The notes under the pieces are model-generated. The model did no database searches. It was given only the letters and a program-made list of their open reading frames with translations, and was not told where the DNA came from. A program made the translations under genes and the position numbers. Of a stretch of DNA of 64,000 nt, positions 26,014 through 34,474 are shown piece after piece. The stretch lies in contig NZ_LT827010.1 of assembly GCF_900119315.1 (NCBI RefSeq), positions 4,249,001 to 4,313,000 on the forward strand. Reading direction: 5' to 3'. The DNA is from Actinoplanes sp. SE50/110 (GTDB lineage Bacteria > Actinomycetota > Actinomycetes > Mycobacteriales > Micromonosporaceae). How positions within the stretch are numbered: the first letter of the stretch is position 1; each line of letters opens with the position of its first letter.

Positions 26014-27140
26014 TGCGTCCTCCACGGGATCGAGCCGTTGTCCGGGAAGGCCTGGTGCGGCTCGCCGTACAGCGGAGCGTGCGCGAGTTTCGGATCGCCG
26101 CGGTCCAGCCGGTCCTGCACCAGCAGGAACAGCAGGACCAGCAGCAACAGCAGCAGAGCGAGCCAGGAGAAGCGGGCCACTCCGGCCAGGAGATCGCCCA
26201 CCCGGGCGGCGGTCGTCGGCGGGCAGGGAGCCGCCGCCATGGAGTCACCGGGCACCGTCCCCGACGGCAAGCCACCACCCGCCGGCGGAACGGCCGAGTC
26301 GGATGGTCGTGCGGCAGCCGGCGCCGTGATGGACGGCGGTGTGGTGGTCGGCGGTGTGGTGGTCGGCGGTGTGGTGGTCGGCGGTGTGGTGGTCGGCGGT
26401 GTGGTGGTCGGCGGTGTGGTGGTCGGCGGTGTGGTGGTCGGCGGTGTGGTGGTCGGCGGTGTGGTGGTCGGCGGTGTGGTGGTCGGCGGTGTGGTGGTCG
26501 GGGCCGCGCTGGAAGTACCGGGCAGGGAAGGCGCACTCGTCCCCGGACCGGTCGTGGGCGTCACCCCCGGAGCCTGCGATCGCCAGGTCAGCGTGGCGAG
26601 CGCCGACGAACCCGCAGCGCGGGCATCGTCGGCGACCTCGACCGCGATGCGAAAGGTGCGGCTCTCGGCATGCCCGGGAACCCAGCCGGTGGGTACGCCC
26701 TCCGTTCCCGCGCTGCCCAGCGCGGCGATGGAGCCGGTGTAGAACGACGTGGCGTCGGCCGCGAAATCGCTGCAGTCCCGCGACGTCCCCGTTCCGATGG
26801 TGCCCTCCACCCGCAGCCACGGTGCCAGCGCACCGGACACTCCGCTGGCACCGAATCGCACGACCGAGCCCCCCGAGGCGGCGGCGATGACGATGCAGCG
26901 CTCGACACGGTGTCCCGGCGCCATCCGTCGCACGTCGAACAGCGGGGCATTCGAGCCCGCCGTCAGTGCGGCTCCGGTGAGCGGCATGGACGCCAGGACC
27001 CGATCGGCCTGCGGTGCGGGTGTCCGGGTGTGCTTGTGCTGGAGCAGCAGGGCGGTCGCGACCGCGATGACGGCCACGAGCACCGCGCCGATCCCTCGCC
27101 GCAGAAGCGAAGGGTGCGGCGGGCGGTCCGGCCGGGTCAC
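26010..27140 (-). CDS. Membrane-anchored TasA-like protein with a Thr/Pro stalk
   Basis: A 376-residue protein. An N-terminal hydrophobic segment (GAVLVAVIAVATALLL) precedes a domain resembling its neighbours (NAPLFDVRRMAPGHRVERCI, matching the ALF...LAPG...CIAV pattern of the gene at 27198). A stalk with eleven TTTPP repeats follows, then a C-terminal transmembrane helix (WLALLLLLLVLLFLLVQDRL) and a short cytoplasmic tail. This architecture suits a cell-bound anchor for the secreted subunits. It is 57 bases after the gene at 27198-27851 and overlaps the cyclase gene. Confidence 0.75.
   Translation of the reverse strand: MTRPDRPPHPSLLRRGIGAVLVAVIAVATALLLQHKHTRTPAPQADRVLASMPLTGAALTAGSNAPLFDVRRMAPGHRVERCIVIAAASGGSVVRFGASGVSGALAPWLRVEGTIGTGTSRDCSDFAADATSFYTGSIAALGSAGTEGVPTGWVPGHAESRTFRIAVEVADDARAAGSSALATLTWRSQAPGVTPTTGPGTSAPSLPGTSSAAPTTTPPTTTPPTTTPPTTTPPTTTPPTTTPPTTTPPTTTPPTTTPPTTTPPTTTPPSITAPAAARPSDSAVPPAGGGLPSGTVPGDSMAAAPCPPTTAARVGDLLAGVARFSWLALLLLLLVLLFLLVQDRLDRGDPKLAHAPLYGEPHQAFPDNGSIPWRTQ
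26336..26500. repeat. Eleven 15-bp tandem repeats encoding TTTPP
   Basis: Eleven exact copies of a 15-bp unit (GGCGGTGTGGTGGTC in plus orientation, circularly permuted) encode the Thr/Pro stalk on the minus strand. The units are identical even at third codon positions, so copy number probably varies between strains by slippage. Confidence 0.93.
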
Positions 27141-27197
27141 AGCCTTCCTGTCGGCATTTTCCGCACTGATCTTAATGAGCGCCGGTCACCCGGTCGT

Positions 27198-27851
27198 TCA
27201 GGTGCTGTGTGCCTCCCAGACGAAGTCCAGCTCGACCTGGTCGCCCTGGGCGGCGTTGTCGTCGGCGAGGGTGGGGATGAAGCGATAGGGACGCGTCTCC
27301 GGCTGGTCACCCGATGGGCTCCACGCGCCGGGTGTCAATCCGGCAGCCCAGGTCCCGGCGGAATTCGCGGTGGCACGAAGGTCGGTGTCGCTCAGTTGCG
27401 TCCAGTTGCCCGGCGACGCGCAGGACGAGCCGGACCCGATGTCGATCCTCATGGTCAGCAACGTGTCGAGCTCTTCGCCGTGGTCGTCGAGCCGGGCAAG
27501 GTAGAGCCGGACGTCGGCCGCGACGTCGCCGGCATAGGTCACCGCGATGCATTTCGTCGATCCGGTTCCGGGCGCCAGGTCGGTCCCGAAGCTGGTGAAC
27601 AACGCGGCACCGTTGTCGTCGTCGGTCAGTGCCACAATGCCGGACTGCCACGAGTCGCCTTGGTTGGTGACCGTGTCCTCGAGCGAGGCGTGGCTCGCCT
27701 GCCACACCAACCCGGCGGACACCACCATGCCCGCCACCAGGGCTGCCGGAAGCTTGGCGCGGGGCCGCACATCGGCGACCGGCGATGTCTCCGGCCGCAC
27801 CGCGAGCGGGGCGGTCACGCCGGGGGCTCGTAGTCGCCTGGTCCAGTTCAC
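27198..27851 (-). CDS. TasA/camelysin-like SipW-dependent exported protein
   Basis: A 217-residue protein. A basic N-terminus precedes a hydrophobic segment ending VWQASHASLEDTVTNQGDSW, the SipW-type cleavage region. The mature domain has IVALTDDDNGAALFTSFGTD, LAPGTGSTKCIAVTYAG and a C-terminal VELDFVWEAHST shared with the genes at 23858 and 28814. The GTG at 27851 has GAGGA 5 bases upstream. It is the first gene of the leftward operon and is divergent from the signal peptidase gene (183 bases between starts). Confidence 0.75.
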   Translation of the reverse strand: MNWTRRLRAPGVTAPLAVRPETSPVADVRPRAKLPAALVAGMVVSAGLVWQASHASLEDTVTNQGDSWQSGIVALTDDDNGAALFTSFGTDLAPGTGSTKCIAVTYAGDVAADVRLYLARLDDHGEELDTLLTMRIDIGSGSSCASPGNWTQLSDTDLRATANSAGTWAAGLTPGAWSPSGDQPETRPYRFIPTLADDNAAQGDQVELDFVWEAHST

Positions 27852-28034
27852 GGTCGTCCTCGCTGTCGGGGGAAAAACACCAGACCGGAACGCGAATCGC
27901 CGGCCTGTGTGGCTGCCCGCGAGTATCGGTCGGCGCCGAGCCCTGATGAGGATTCCGGTGCGCGACGGTGTCGGCTCAGGCGTGCCGGGGAGGCCGCCGA
28001 AGATACTTGAGGAGCCTGAACAAAGGGGCAGGAG

Positions 28035-28640
28035 ATGCGTGTCTCTCTGAAGCGTCCGTGGTCTGCGGCGTTGCCCAGCGATCGTGCCGGCGCCCGAGAG
28101 CGCAGACGACTCCGGGCGGTCAATCTGCTGTCCGACGTCCGGGACGCGGTGGTCGCCTGCCTGTTCGGGATGCTGCTGATCTCCGTCGCGCCGGCGCTGC
28201 TGGGATGGAAACCCACGGTCGTGGTCTCCGGTTCGATGCTTCCCACCATCCGCCCGGGCGATGTGGTCGTCGCCGCGCCCGTGCCGGACGATCCCCGGTC
28301 GCGGGTGAAGCCCGGACGGGTCGTTCTGGTTGATGATCCGGCACTGCCCGATGAACTCCTGATGCACCGGTTGATGCGATACGACACTGACGGCCGGATG
28401 ATCCTCAAGGGCGATGCCAACGCGTCGCCGGACAGTACGCCGGTAACGCTGGAGAGCCTGCGTGGTGTTCCGCGGCTGCGCGTCCCGTTCATCGGCCTGC
28501 CGTTCCTCTGGGTGCAGCAAGGCCGGTTCGTGCCGGTGGTAGCGGCCGGTTTCCTGCTGCTGTTCCTTGTCGTCTGGCAGCCGCGGCGCCCCCAGATGAC
28601 GCGAGACACTGTGCCCGATCAGACCTCGGCGGAGGAGTAG
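28035..28640 (+). CDS. SipW/ER-type signal peptidase I
   Basis: A 201-residue membrane peptidase. A hydrophobic segment (residues 38-57) leads to the catalytic serine motif VVSGSMLPTIRPGD (S67). Instead of a lysine, the general base region is LLMHRLMRYD with H111, and ILKGDANASPD (D127, D133) follows. This Ser-His arrangement defines the ER-type family that includes Bacillus SipW, which processes TasA. A second transmembrane segment (about 165-181) is followed by a basic tail. All six neighbouring exported proteins carry SipW-type cleavage regions, so it is probably their dedicated peptidase. AAAGGGG lies 6 bases before the ATG. Confidence 0.9.
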   Translation: MRVSLKRPWSAALPSDRAGARERRRLRAVNLLSDVRDAVVACLFGMLLISVAPALLGWKPTVVVSGSMLPTIRPGDVVVAAPVPDDPRSRVKPGRVVLVDDPALPDELLMHRLMRYDTDGRMILKGDANASPDSTPVTLESLRGVPRLRVPFIGLPFLWVQQGRFVPVVAAGFLLLFLVVWQPRRPQMTRDTVPDQTSAEE

Positions 28641-28813
28641 AAGCTTCGGATCCGGCCTTACGCAGGCGCCGTCGAAGCGCTTTGCTGTCCCTTCAACCCG
28701 TCCGCAACCCAACTGCACTTACCCGAAACTCGAGGGGATCCGGCGAGGAGTCGAACTTGACGCCGAGGGTCACAGGGGGTGGCCGCTCAAGGAGACGGTT
28801 GAAAGGGGTGTTG

Positions 28814-29512
28814 ATGGGCCGCCAGAGCAATCAAGCGACCTTCGCATCGGTCGAGAGGCATCGTCGCCACCGCGGGATTGCAGTGGCCGTCGGTGTGATC
28901 GCCTGCGCGGCGGTGGTCTGGCAGTCCTCGCACGCCACGTTCTCCGCCACGACGAGCAGCTCCGGCAACCGGATCGGTGCCGGTACGGTCACCATCGACG
29001 TCAACAACGGCGGTGCGGCGATGTTCTCCACCGTCGGAGGCGACACGGCTCTGGCGCCTGGTGCGTCGCGCTCGGTGTGCATCGGGGTCGGGTACACCGG
29101 CACTCTGGCTCCCACCTCGGTCGCGTTGTACTTTCCCAACGGCGCGACGCAGGCGAAGGAGATGGACGCCGGAAGCGGCACATGGAACGCCTGGCAGAGC
29201 GCTGTCGCGGGCGGAGCGGAGATGGACGACAATGTCACCCTGCAGGTGGAGGTGAACAACGCGGACCTGGCCACCGACCCTGGCAGCGTCTGTACCGGGA
29301 CGTTCGGCGACGTCATCGCGGCGGGGACCAACCTGCGGACGCTGATCAGCACCAAGAGCGCATGGGGTGCGACTACGTCGTACACCGTGCCGACCATGGG
29401 CAACGGCAAGTACCGGTCGTACCGGTTCACCTACACGTTGGGCGCCGGCGCCGGTAACAACGTTCAGGGCGACGGTGTCGAGTTCACTGCCATGTGGGAA
29501 GCCCAGAGGTAG
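28814..29512 (+). CDS. TasA/camelysin-like SipW-dependent exported protein
   Basis: A 232-residue protein. The hydrophobic segment ends VVWQSSHATFSATTSSSGNR, then IGAGTVTIDVNNGGAAMFST; this is the clearest SipW-type substrate motif in the locus. The mature domain has LAPGASRSVCIGVGYTG, MDDNVTLQVEVNNADL and ends EFTAMWEAQR. It pairs closely with the gene at 29585 (shared MDDN and VxxxDLAxxPGS segments). AAAGGGG is 5 bases before the ATG at 28814. It lies 173 bases after the peptidase gene on the same strand. Confidence 0.8.
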   Translation: MGRQSNQATFASVERHRRHRGIAVAVGVIACAAVVWQSSHATFSATTSSSGNRIGAGTVTIDVNNGGAAMFSTVGGDTALAPGASRSVCIGVGYTGTLAPTSVALYFPNGATQAKEMDAGSGTWNAWQSAVAGGAEMDDNVTLQVEVNNADLATDPGSVCTGTFGDVIAAGTNLRTLISTKSAWGATTSYTVPTMGNGKYRSYRFTYTLGAGAGNNVQGDGVEFTAMWEAQR

Positions 29513-29530
29513 TCGACGGTGAGGTGTGAG

Positions 29531-29560
29531 CGGCTCCGGTGGCGCTCGCCACCGGAGCCG
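29531..29560. terminator. Bidirectional hairpin between convergent TasA-like genes
   Basis: CGGCTCCGGTGGC (29531-29543) pairs perfectly with 29548-29560 around a 4-base loop. It lies between the plus-strand gene ending at 29512 and the minus-strand gene ending at 29585, as a shared terminator would. Confidence 0.75.
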
Positions 29561-29584
29561 GTCGACATCCCGATCAGCGGCTGA

Positions 29585-30277
29585 TCACTTCTGCGCCGCC
29601 CAGGTGAAGGCGCATTTCAGTCCATCACTCTGCGCGGCGGCAGTCGCGGCGAGCGAGAAGGTGTACGTGAACCGCCAGACCCGCCAGGTGTTCGGGACGA
29701 CGGTGCCCCACTGCGAGACCAGGCCGGTGGCGAAATCGTAGTTGGTGGCGATGAGCGTACGCATGTTCGTGCCGAAAGTTCCGGCGACGTCGGTGAAGGA
29801 GCCGACACCTGCCGGGTTGCAGTTGCTTCCGGGGCTGGCGGCCAGGTCGTTGCTGCTCACCTCGATCCGCATGGTGAGGTTGTCGTCCATCATCGAGGCG
29901 GTACTGTCCGCCCACGCACCGTAAACAGCTCCACTGTCGGACTCCTGCGCGGCCGTCTTGTCGACGAAGAGACGGATCGGCGCGGACGTCACCGATCCGG
30001 TGTACGAGACGCCCGTGCACACGGTGGCGCTGTCGCCGGGCAGTAGCGACGCGGTGCTGAACAGAGCCGATCCGCCGTCGTTGTCGGTGATGGCGACCGT
30101 GCCGGCTCCGAGCCTGTTCCCGGTACTGCTGCTGCGCGAGGTGAAGACGGCGTTCGTCGACCGCACCGTGGCCAGGACGGCGACGAGGATGCCGATCAGC
30201 CAGAACCGCAGGGGCCAGCGACGCCGTCGCGCCCGCCGCACGCTCTTCTGGTGCAAGCCCATGGATAGCCAGATCAT
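29585..30277 (-). CDS. TasA/camelysin-like SipW-dependent exported protein
   Basis: A 230-residue protein. A strongly basic start (RRARRRRWPLRFW) precedes a hydrophobic segment ending VRSTNAVFTSRSSSTGNR, then LGAGTVAITDNDGGSALFST. The mature domain includes LLPGDSATVCTGVSYTG, MMDDNLTMRIEVSSNDLAA and ends CAFTWAAQK. It is the closest relative of the gene at 28814 within the window. The start could also be the ATG at 30262. It is divergent from the LamG gene, sharing about 200 bases of promoter region. Confidence 0.78.
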   Translation of the reverse strand: MIWLSMGLHQKSVRRARRRRWPLRFWLIGILVAVLATVRSTNAVFTSRSSSTGNRLGAGTVAITDNDGGSALFSTASLLPGDSATVCTGVSYTGSVTSAPIRLFVDKTAAQESDSGAVYGAWADSTASMMDDNLTMRIEVSSNDLAASPGSNCNPAGVGSFTDVAGTFGTNMRTLIATNYDFATGLVSQWGTVVPNTWRVWRFTYTFSLAATAAAQSDGLKCAFTWAAQK

Positions 30278-30478
30278 GCCGTTCCGCGGAGAAGTGGGTC
30301 ACCCCCATTCTCACGGGTCGCCGTGCGCCGGATGAGAGAAACGCCCGGATCACCGGTGGCTCGGCACCTAGACTGAATGGCGAAAGTCCCTCGGTTCCAC
30401 CCTCTACCAAATTTCCGATCCACATGCCGAGGATTCGGAAGCCGCACGTCCGAGGGGTGCCCGGGAAAGTGGAAAGCG

Positions 30479-32695
30479 ATGCCAGCAGATCGGGTAAGAG
30501 GCCGCATCGTCCGCGCGGGCACTCGGGTGGTCGCCGTGTTCGCCGTGCTGGCACTGGCGTTTGGTCTGGCCGATTTCCGTCTCGTGCGGGCCGTGTTCAC
30601 CGATTCCACCGCAACCGGGACGAACACTTTCAGCGCCGCCGCGAGCTTTCCTGACTATCCCACCACGATCAGCAACGACGGCGCGTACTTCTATCACCGG
30701 CTGGCCGAGGCGCAGACCTCCAGTGCGACGTCGAACGCGGCGGACTCCAGCTCGAACGGCACCCGGACCGGCACCTACGACGGGCGCACCGACGGCCCGG
30801 CCACCTGGTACGACTTCGAGGACATCGCCGGCTCGGCGGTCGCCGACGAGTCCGGCAACGGCAACAGCGCAACGCTGAGCGGCACCACGACAGTGGCGGG
30901 CCACCCCGGTAGCTCCGTGAGCTTCGACGGCACGGCGAGTCATGCCGACGCGGCGCGGGCGGGCATCAGCGTCACCACGGACTTCACCGTCTCGGCATGG
31001 GTCTACCTGCCCACCGGGGCCGACAATCAAGACCGCGCCGTCGTCAGCCTTTCCGGATCGGCCACCAGCGCATTCCTGCTCAAGTTCGATGACTCGGACG
31101 ACAAGTGGGAATTCGAGATGGCGCAGTCGAACATCGGCGCCCCGACGCCGGACGCCGCCAAGAGCAGCGGTGCTCCGGCACTCGACACCTGGACGCACCT
31201 CGCCGGGGTCTACAGCGACGCGTCGAACCTGCTGACGCTCTACGTCAACGGGGTCGCGTCGGCCACCACCGCCGCCCACGCCGACGCCAATGAATGGACC
31301 CCGTCGGGCACTCTCCAACTGGGGCGAACCTGGTACAACACCGCCTGGGCGACCGCGTACTGGCTCGGCCGGATCGATGACGTCCGGGTCTATCAGTCCG
31401 CGGTAACCAGCACCGACATCCTGGGCATGTCGACCGAGGCGCCGACGGTTCATTACCGGTTCGACGAAACCGGCGGCACCAGTGTCGCGGACAGCTCCGG
31501 CAACGCCAACGACGGCAGCACCTCAGGAACCGCCACCTGGAACCCCGGGGGCTGGTGGGGAGGGGCGTTGACGCTGGACGGGTCCGGCGCTGCCGCGCTG
31601 AGCAACAGCCGGGCTGTCGCCACCGATCAGGCTTTCACCGTCTCGGCCTGGGTGTACCTACCGTCGACGGCAGCCACCATCACCCGCGCGATCCTCAGCG
31701 AGAACGGTGGCAACGCCGCTGCCTTCGAATTGAAGTACAACCAGGCGGCACCGGACCGCTGGGAGTTGGCGATGTGGGACAACGACAACTCCGCCTCCAA
31801 CGCCGCGGGCGCCAAGTCAGCGGCGGTGGCGACGAAAGACGCCTGGCAGATGATCACCGGAGTGTACGACGACGCGGCGGATCTTCTGCGGTTGTACGTC
31901 AACGGGGTGCAGAGCGGCACGACCGCGCGCACCGACGCCGTCGAATGGGCCATTACCAATCGGCTGCAGATCGGCCGGTCGCGGAACTACGGCGCTTGGG
32001 CCAACCCGTTTTCCGGAAGCATCGATGATGTCCGGACCTACCAGGCGGCGTTGACGCCGAATCAGATCAGCCAGCTCTACAAGTACGGGCGAACCATCCC
32101 GACCGGTATGACCGCCGGTGGCAGCGGCGCGTTGCAGGGTCCGCTGGGCGGGCAGGCCGGGAACACCGCGGTCGCCTTCAACGGGTCGGGCAGTGGCTTC
32201 AACCCGATCTCGTTCACCAACCCGACGACGTTCACGATCGAGTGCTGGTTCAAGGGCTCGGACAACCGGGGCGGGCAGATCCTGGCGTTCAACGCCGACC
32301 AGACGTCGTTCTTTCCCACCTACACCACCGACCGGATGGTCTACATCGACAGCGCACAACGCCTGGTCTTCGGTGTCAACAAAGCGGGCACGATCGTCAC
32401 CGCCGCGTACGCCGGGTCGGCGGCCACCTGGAAGAACTGGCACCATGTGGCGGCCACGATGAGCCCGGCCAACGGCATCCGGCTGTATCTGGACGGTGCG
32501 CTGGTCGCCTCCGACGCGACGGGAACGGCCGGCGGGAACTACACCGGTTTCTGGCGCTGGGGCGGCGGTCACCTCACCGGCTGGCCGAACCGTCCGGGCC
32601 ACGACTACTTCGTCGGCATGATCGACGAGGTGGCTTACTACCAGACCGAGTTGACCGCTCTGCAGGTTTCGCGGGACTTCAACGCCAATCGGTGA
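30479..32695 (+). CDS. Exported protein with three LamG (concanavalin-like) domains
   Basis: A 738-residue protein. A signal segment (VVAVFAVLALAFGLADFRLV) leads into RAVFTDSTATGTNTFSAAAS, a SipW-type cleavage motif nearly matching that of the RCC1 protein. Three LamG-like jelly-roll domains follow at about residues 105-305, 324-520 and 540-720, each with FTVSAWVYLP or FTIECWFKG, LYVNG or LYLDG, and a closing IDDVRVYQ or IDEVAYYQ segment. Such domains bind glycans or proteins. The ATG at 30479 is preferred over the longer frame from 30377 because the signal peptide starts there. Confidence 0.85.
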   Translation: MPADRVRGRIVRAGTRVVAVFAVLALAFGLADFRLVRAVFTDSTATGTNTFSAAASFPDYPTTISNDGAYFYHRLAEAQTSSATSNAADSSSNGTRTGTYDGRTDGPATWYDFEDIAGSAVADESGNGNSATLSGTTTVAGHPGSSVSFDGTASHADAARAGISVTTDFTVSAWVYLPTGADNQDRAVVSLSGSATSAFLLKFDDSDDKWEFEMAQSNIGAPTPDAAKSSGAPALDTWTHLAGVYSDASNLLTLYVNGVASATTAAHADANEWTPSGTLQLGRTWYNTAWATAYWLGRIDDVRVYQSAVTSTDILGMSTEAPTVHYRFDETGGTSVADSSGNANDGSTSGTATWNPGGWWGGALTLDGSGAAALSNSRAVATDQAFTVSAWVYLPSTAATITRAILSENGGNAAAFELKYNQAAPDRWELAMWDNDNSASNAAGAKSAAVATKDAWQMITGVYDDAADLLRLYVNGVQSGTTARTDAVEWAITNRLQIGRSRNYGAWANPFSGSIDDVRTYQAALTPNQISQLYKYGRTIPTGMTAGGSGALQGPLGGQAGNTAVAFNGSGSGFNPISFTNPTTFTIECWFKGSDNRGGQILAFNADQTSFFPTYTTDRMVYIDSAQRLVFGVNKAGTIVTAAYAGSAATWKNWHHVAATMSPANGIRLYLDGALVASDATGTAGGNYTGFWRWGGGHLTGWPNRPGHDYFVGMIDEVAYYQTELTALQVSRDFNANR

Positions 32696-32717
32696 CCAGC
32701 GGGCGTCGGTACCGGAG

Positions 32718-32759
32718 GGAACCCCTCACGAACAGTGGCGGGCGGTCGTGAGGAGTTCC
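32718..32759. terminator. Bidirectional hairpin between the LamG and esterase genes
   Basis: GGAAC-C-CCTCACGA (32718-32731) pairs with TCGTGAGG-A-GTTCC (32746-32759), a 13-pair stem with one mismatch and a 14-base loop. It lies between convergent genes ending at 32695 and 32773. Confidence 0.65.
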
Positions 32760-32772
32760 GCGCCCAGAGGAA

Positions 32773-34161
32773 TCAGGCCGGCAGTTGAAAGCGCTGGAAG
32801 AACTGCCACATCAGCGTGTTGGCGTTGATCTCCTGCGTCGTGTTGCCGTTTCCGTTGGAGACCGGTGTCCCCGGCCAGGTGTGACCGCCGTCGCTGATCG
32901 AATAGAGCACGACGTCGGCGCCGTTGGCGCAACCGAGGTAGTTCGTTCTTGTGACGTGGGTGGTGACCGGGGCAGTGGTCGGACCGGTGGTGCACCGGTT
33001 GATCGCCGCCCACCGTGCCTGCGCGACCGGTACCGAATACTGCCAGTACTCGGAGCCGCCGCCCGGGTACGGGTTGGTGGTGTCCTGCTGCCCATGGAAG
33101 GCGATCACCGGGACCGGCCGGGCCGGGTTGCAGGAGGCGGGATCCGGCTGCGCGGTGTTCTGCGGGTTGGGCCGGCCGGCGCGGAGCCCGCCCACGGGGG
33201 CGATGGCAGCCAGCCGGTCCGGTCGTGCGCAGGCGAACGCCGACGTCATCCGGCCGCCTCCGGAGTATCCGGCGCCGTAGACGCGGGTCGGAGCGGCACA
33301 CAGGGTCGAGGTCGCCGTGGTGAGCACCTGCTCGAGGAAGCCGATGTCGTCTCGTGCCCCGGCCGGCGCTGTGCCGACACCGGGCACGTTCCAGGCGAAG
33401 CCGCTGGCATTGGGGATCGCCCCGCTGGGTGCGACGATCAGGAATTGGTTGGCGTCGGCGGTCGGCTTCATGTTGCTGTACTGCAGCTGACCGGATCCGG
33501 TGCCGCCGGAGCCGTGCAGGTTCATGACCAGGGGAAGCCGGGTGCCGGGTTGAGCGCCCGCCGGAACGTAGACGGCCACCTGGTATTGCTTGCCTGCGAA
33601 GCTGACCGGCATGGTGCGCTCGCCCGGCTGCACGGTCCGGTTGCAGGCCGCCCCGCTGGCCGACGGCGATGGGGTGACTGGTCCACCGCCGCCGGGCAGT
33701 ACCCAGTCCTGGTTGGTCTGGCTGTTGCACGTCCAGATCTGCAACGGCGTGCCATCCGCGCTGGACTGGCCGGCGGCGTCGAGGCACCGACCGGTCGCCG
33801 GGTTGACGATGTCCTTCGTCGCGCTGTTGTAGACCCACTGCTGATTGGCGTTACCGAAACAGTCCCACAGCTGCACCTTGGTCCCGTCGGCGTTGACGCC
33901 GCCGGTGACGTCCAGACACTTGCCCAATACCCGGATGGTACGGTCGTCCGCCACGGACACCCGCTGCTGAGCGGAGTTGTTGCAGGTCCACAGCTGAACC
34001 TTGGTGCCGTTGGCGGTGCCCCCTGCGGCCACGTCGACACATTTGCCCGCCAGGCCGGTAAGGGCACCGGTGGCGGCGGCTGATGCCGGCAGAGTCACGG
34101 CGACTGCGGCGCCGCCGGCCAACAGGACGGAGAGGGTGACAAGGACTGGTCGGCGTTTCAC
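32773..34161 (-). CDS. Secreted CE1/LpqC-like esterase with N-terminal CBM13 module
   Basis: A 462-residue protein. Signal peptide (VLVTLSVLLAGGAAVAVTL ending PASAA), then a ricin-type CBM13 (about residues 32-165, repeats GKCVDVAAGG, GKCLDVTGG and GRCLDAAG), a Pro/Ser linker, and an alpha/beta hydrolase of the polyhydroxybutyrate depolymerase/feruloyl esterase group: NLHGSGGTGSG, GYSGGGRM with S300, FHGQQDTTNP and DGGHTWPG. In this mannan region it probably removes acetyl or acyl groups from hemicellulose (inference). The GTG at 34161 has AGGAG 8 bases upstream. A paralogue without CBM13 is at 49974-50939. Confidence 0.85.
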   Translation of the reverse strand: MKRRPVLVTLSVLLAGGAAVAVTLPASAAATGALTGLAGKCVDVAAGGTANGTKVQLWTCNNSAQQRVSVADDRTIRVLGKCLDVTGGVNADGTKVQLWDCFGNANQQWVYNSATKDIVNPATGRCLDAAGQSSADGTPLQIWTCNSQTNQDWVLPGGGGPVTPSPSASGAACNRTVQPGERTMPVSFAGKQYQVAVYVPAGAQPGTRLPLVMNLHGSGGTGSGQLQYSNMKPTADANQFLIVAPSGAIPNASGFAWNVPGVGTAPAGARDDIGFLEQVLTTATSTLCAAPTRVYGAGYSGGGRMTSAFACARPDRLAAIAPVGGLRAGRPNPQNTAQPDPASCNPARPVPVIAFHGQQDTTNPYPGGGSEYWQYSVPVAQARWAAINRCTTGPTTAPVTTHVTRTNYLGCANGADVVLYSISDGGHTWPGTPVSNGNGNTTQEINANTLMWQFFQRFQLPA

Positions 34162-34221
34162 GTGACGGTCTCCTGAACGCTGTAAGACGAGCTGGCTCGT
34201 CGCGATGTCCACGACGGCCCC

Positions 34222-34252
34222 GGCGCTCCGGTGCGATGCGCGCCGGAGCGCC
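34222..34252 (-). other. Hairpin in the leader of the CBM13-esterase gene
   Basis: GGCGCTCCGG (34222-34231) pairs perfectly with 34243-34252 across an 11-base loop. It lies about 60-90 bases before the GTG at 34161, inside the long leader expected from the promoter at 34426-34454. It could be an attenuator or simply a stable leader structure. The remainder of 34162-34425 shows nothing else recognisable. Confidence 0.4.
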
Positions 34253-34425
34253 ACGCCTCAGGACGTGGTGGACGGGGGGGGTGCGGCATTGAGGTCGCTT
34301 GCGGCCCGGCGGCTGCCATCCAGGCCCCGGGTGATGTTCCAACGGGCCGGGCCGCGGGTGTGATCCGGGGCTGGCGGCCTGGCCTACAGCGGTCCCCGCC
34401 CACCGAGGCAGCTCCTGGCGGACTC

Positions 34426-34474
34426 ATCATGGGGCCGCGCGGCGGACCTGTCAATGCGCTATTAAATAATTTAA
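34426..34474 (-). promoter_or_regulatory. Mannan-regulon promoter and operator, site B
   Basis: Read leftward: AT-rich element (34474-34458), TTGACA (34454-34449), a 17-base spacer, CATGAT (34431-34426). The distal half-site TAATTTAA (34467-34474) is identical to site D; the proximal half is degenerate. It precedes the CBM13-esterase gene. The element overlaps the stop codon (34471-34473) of the upstream kinase gene. Confidence 0.55.

Noticed and set aside
26336..26500. Possible CRISPR array
   Set aside because: The units are contiguous 15-bp repeats without spacers and in coding frame for TTTPP.
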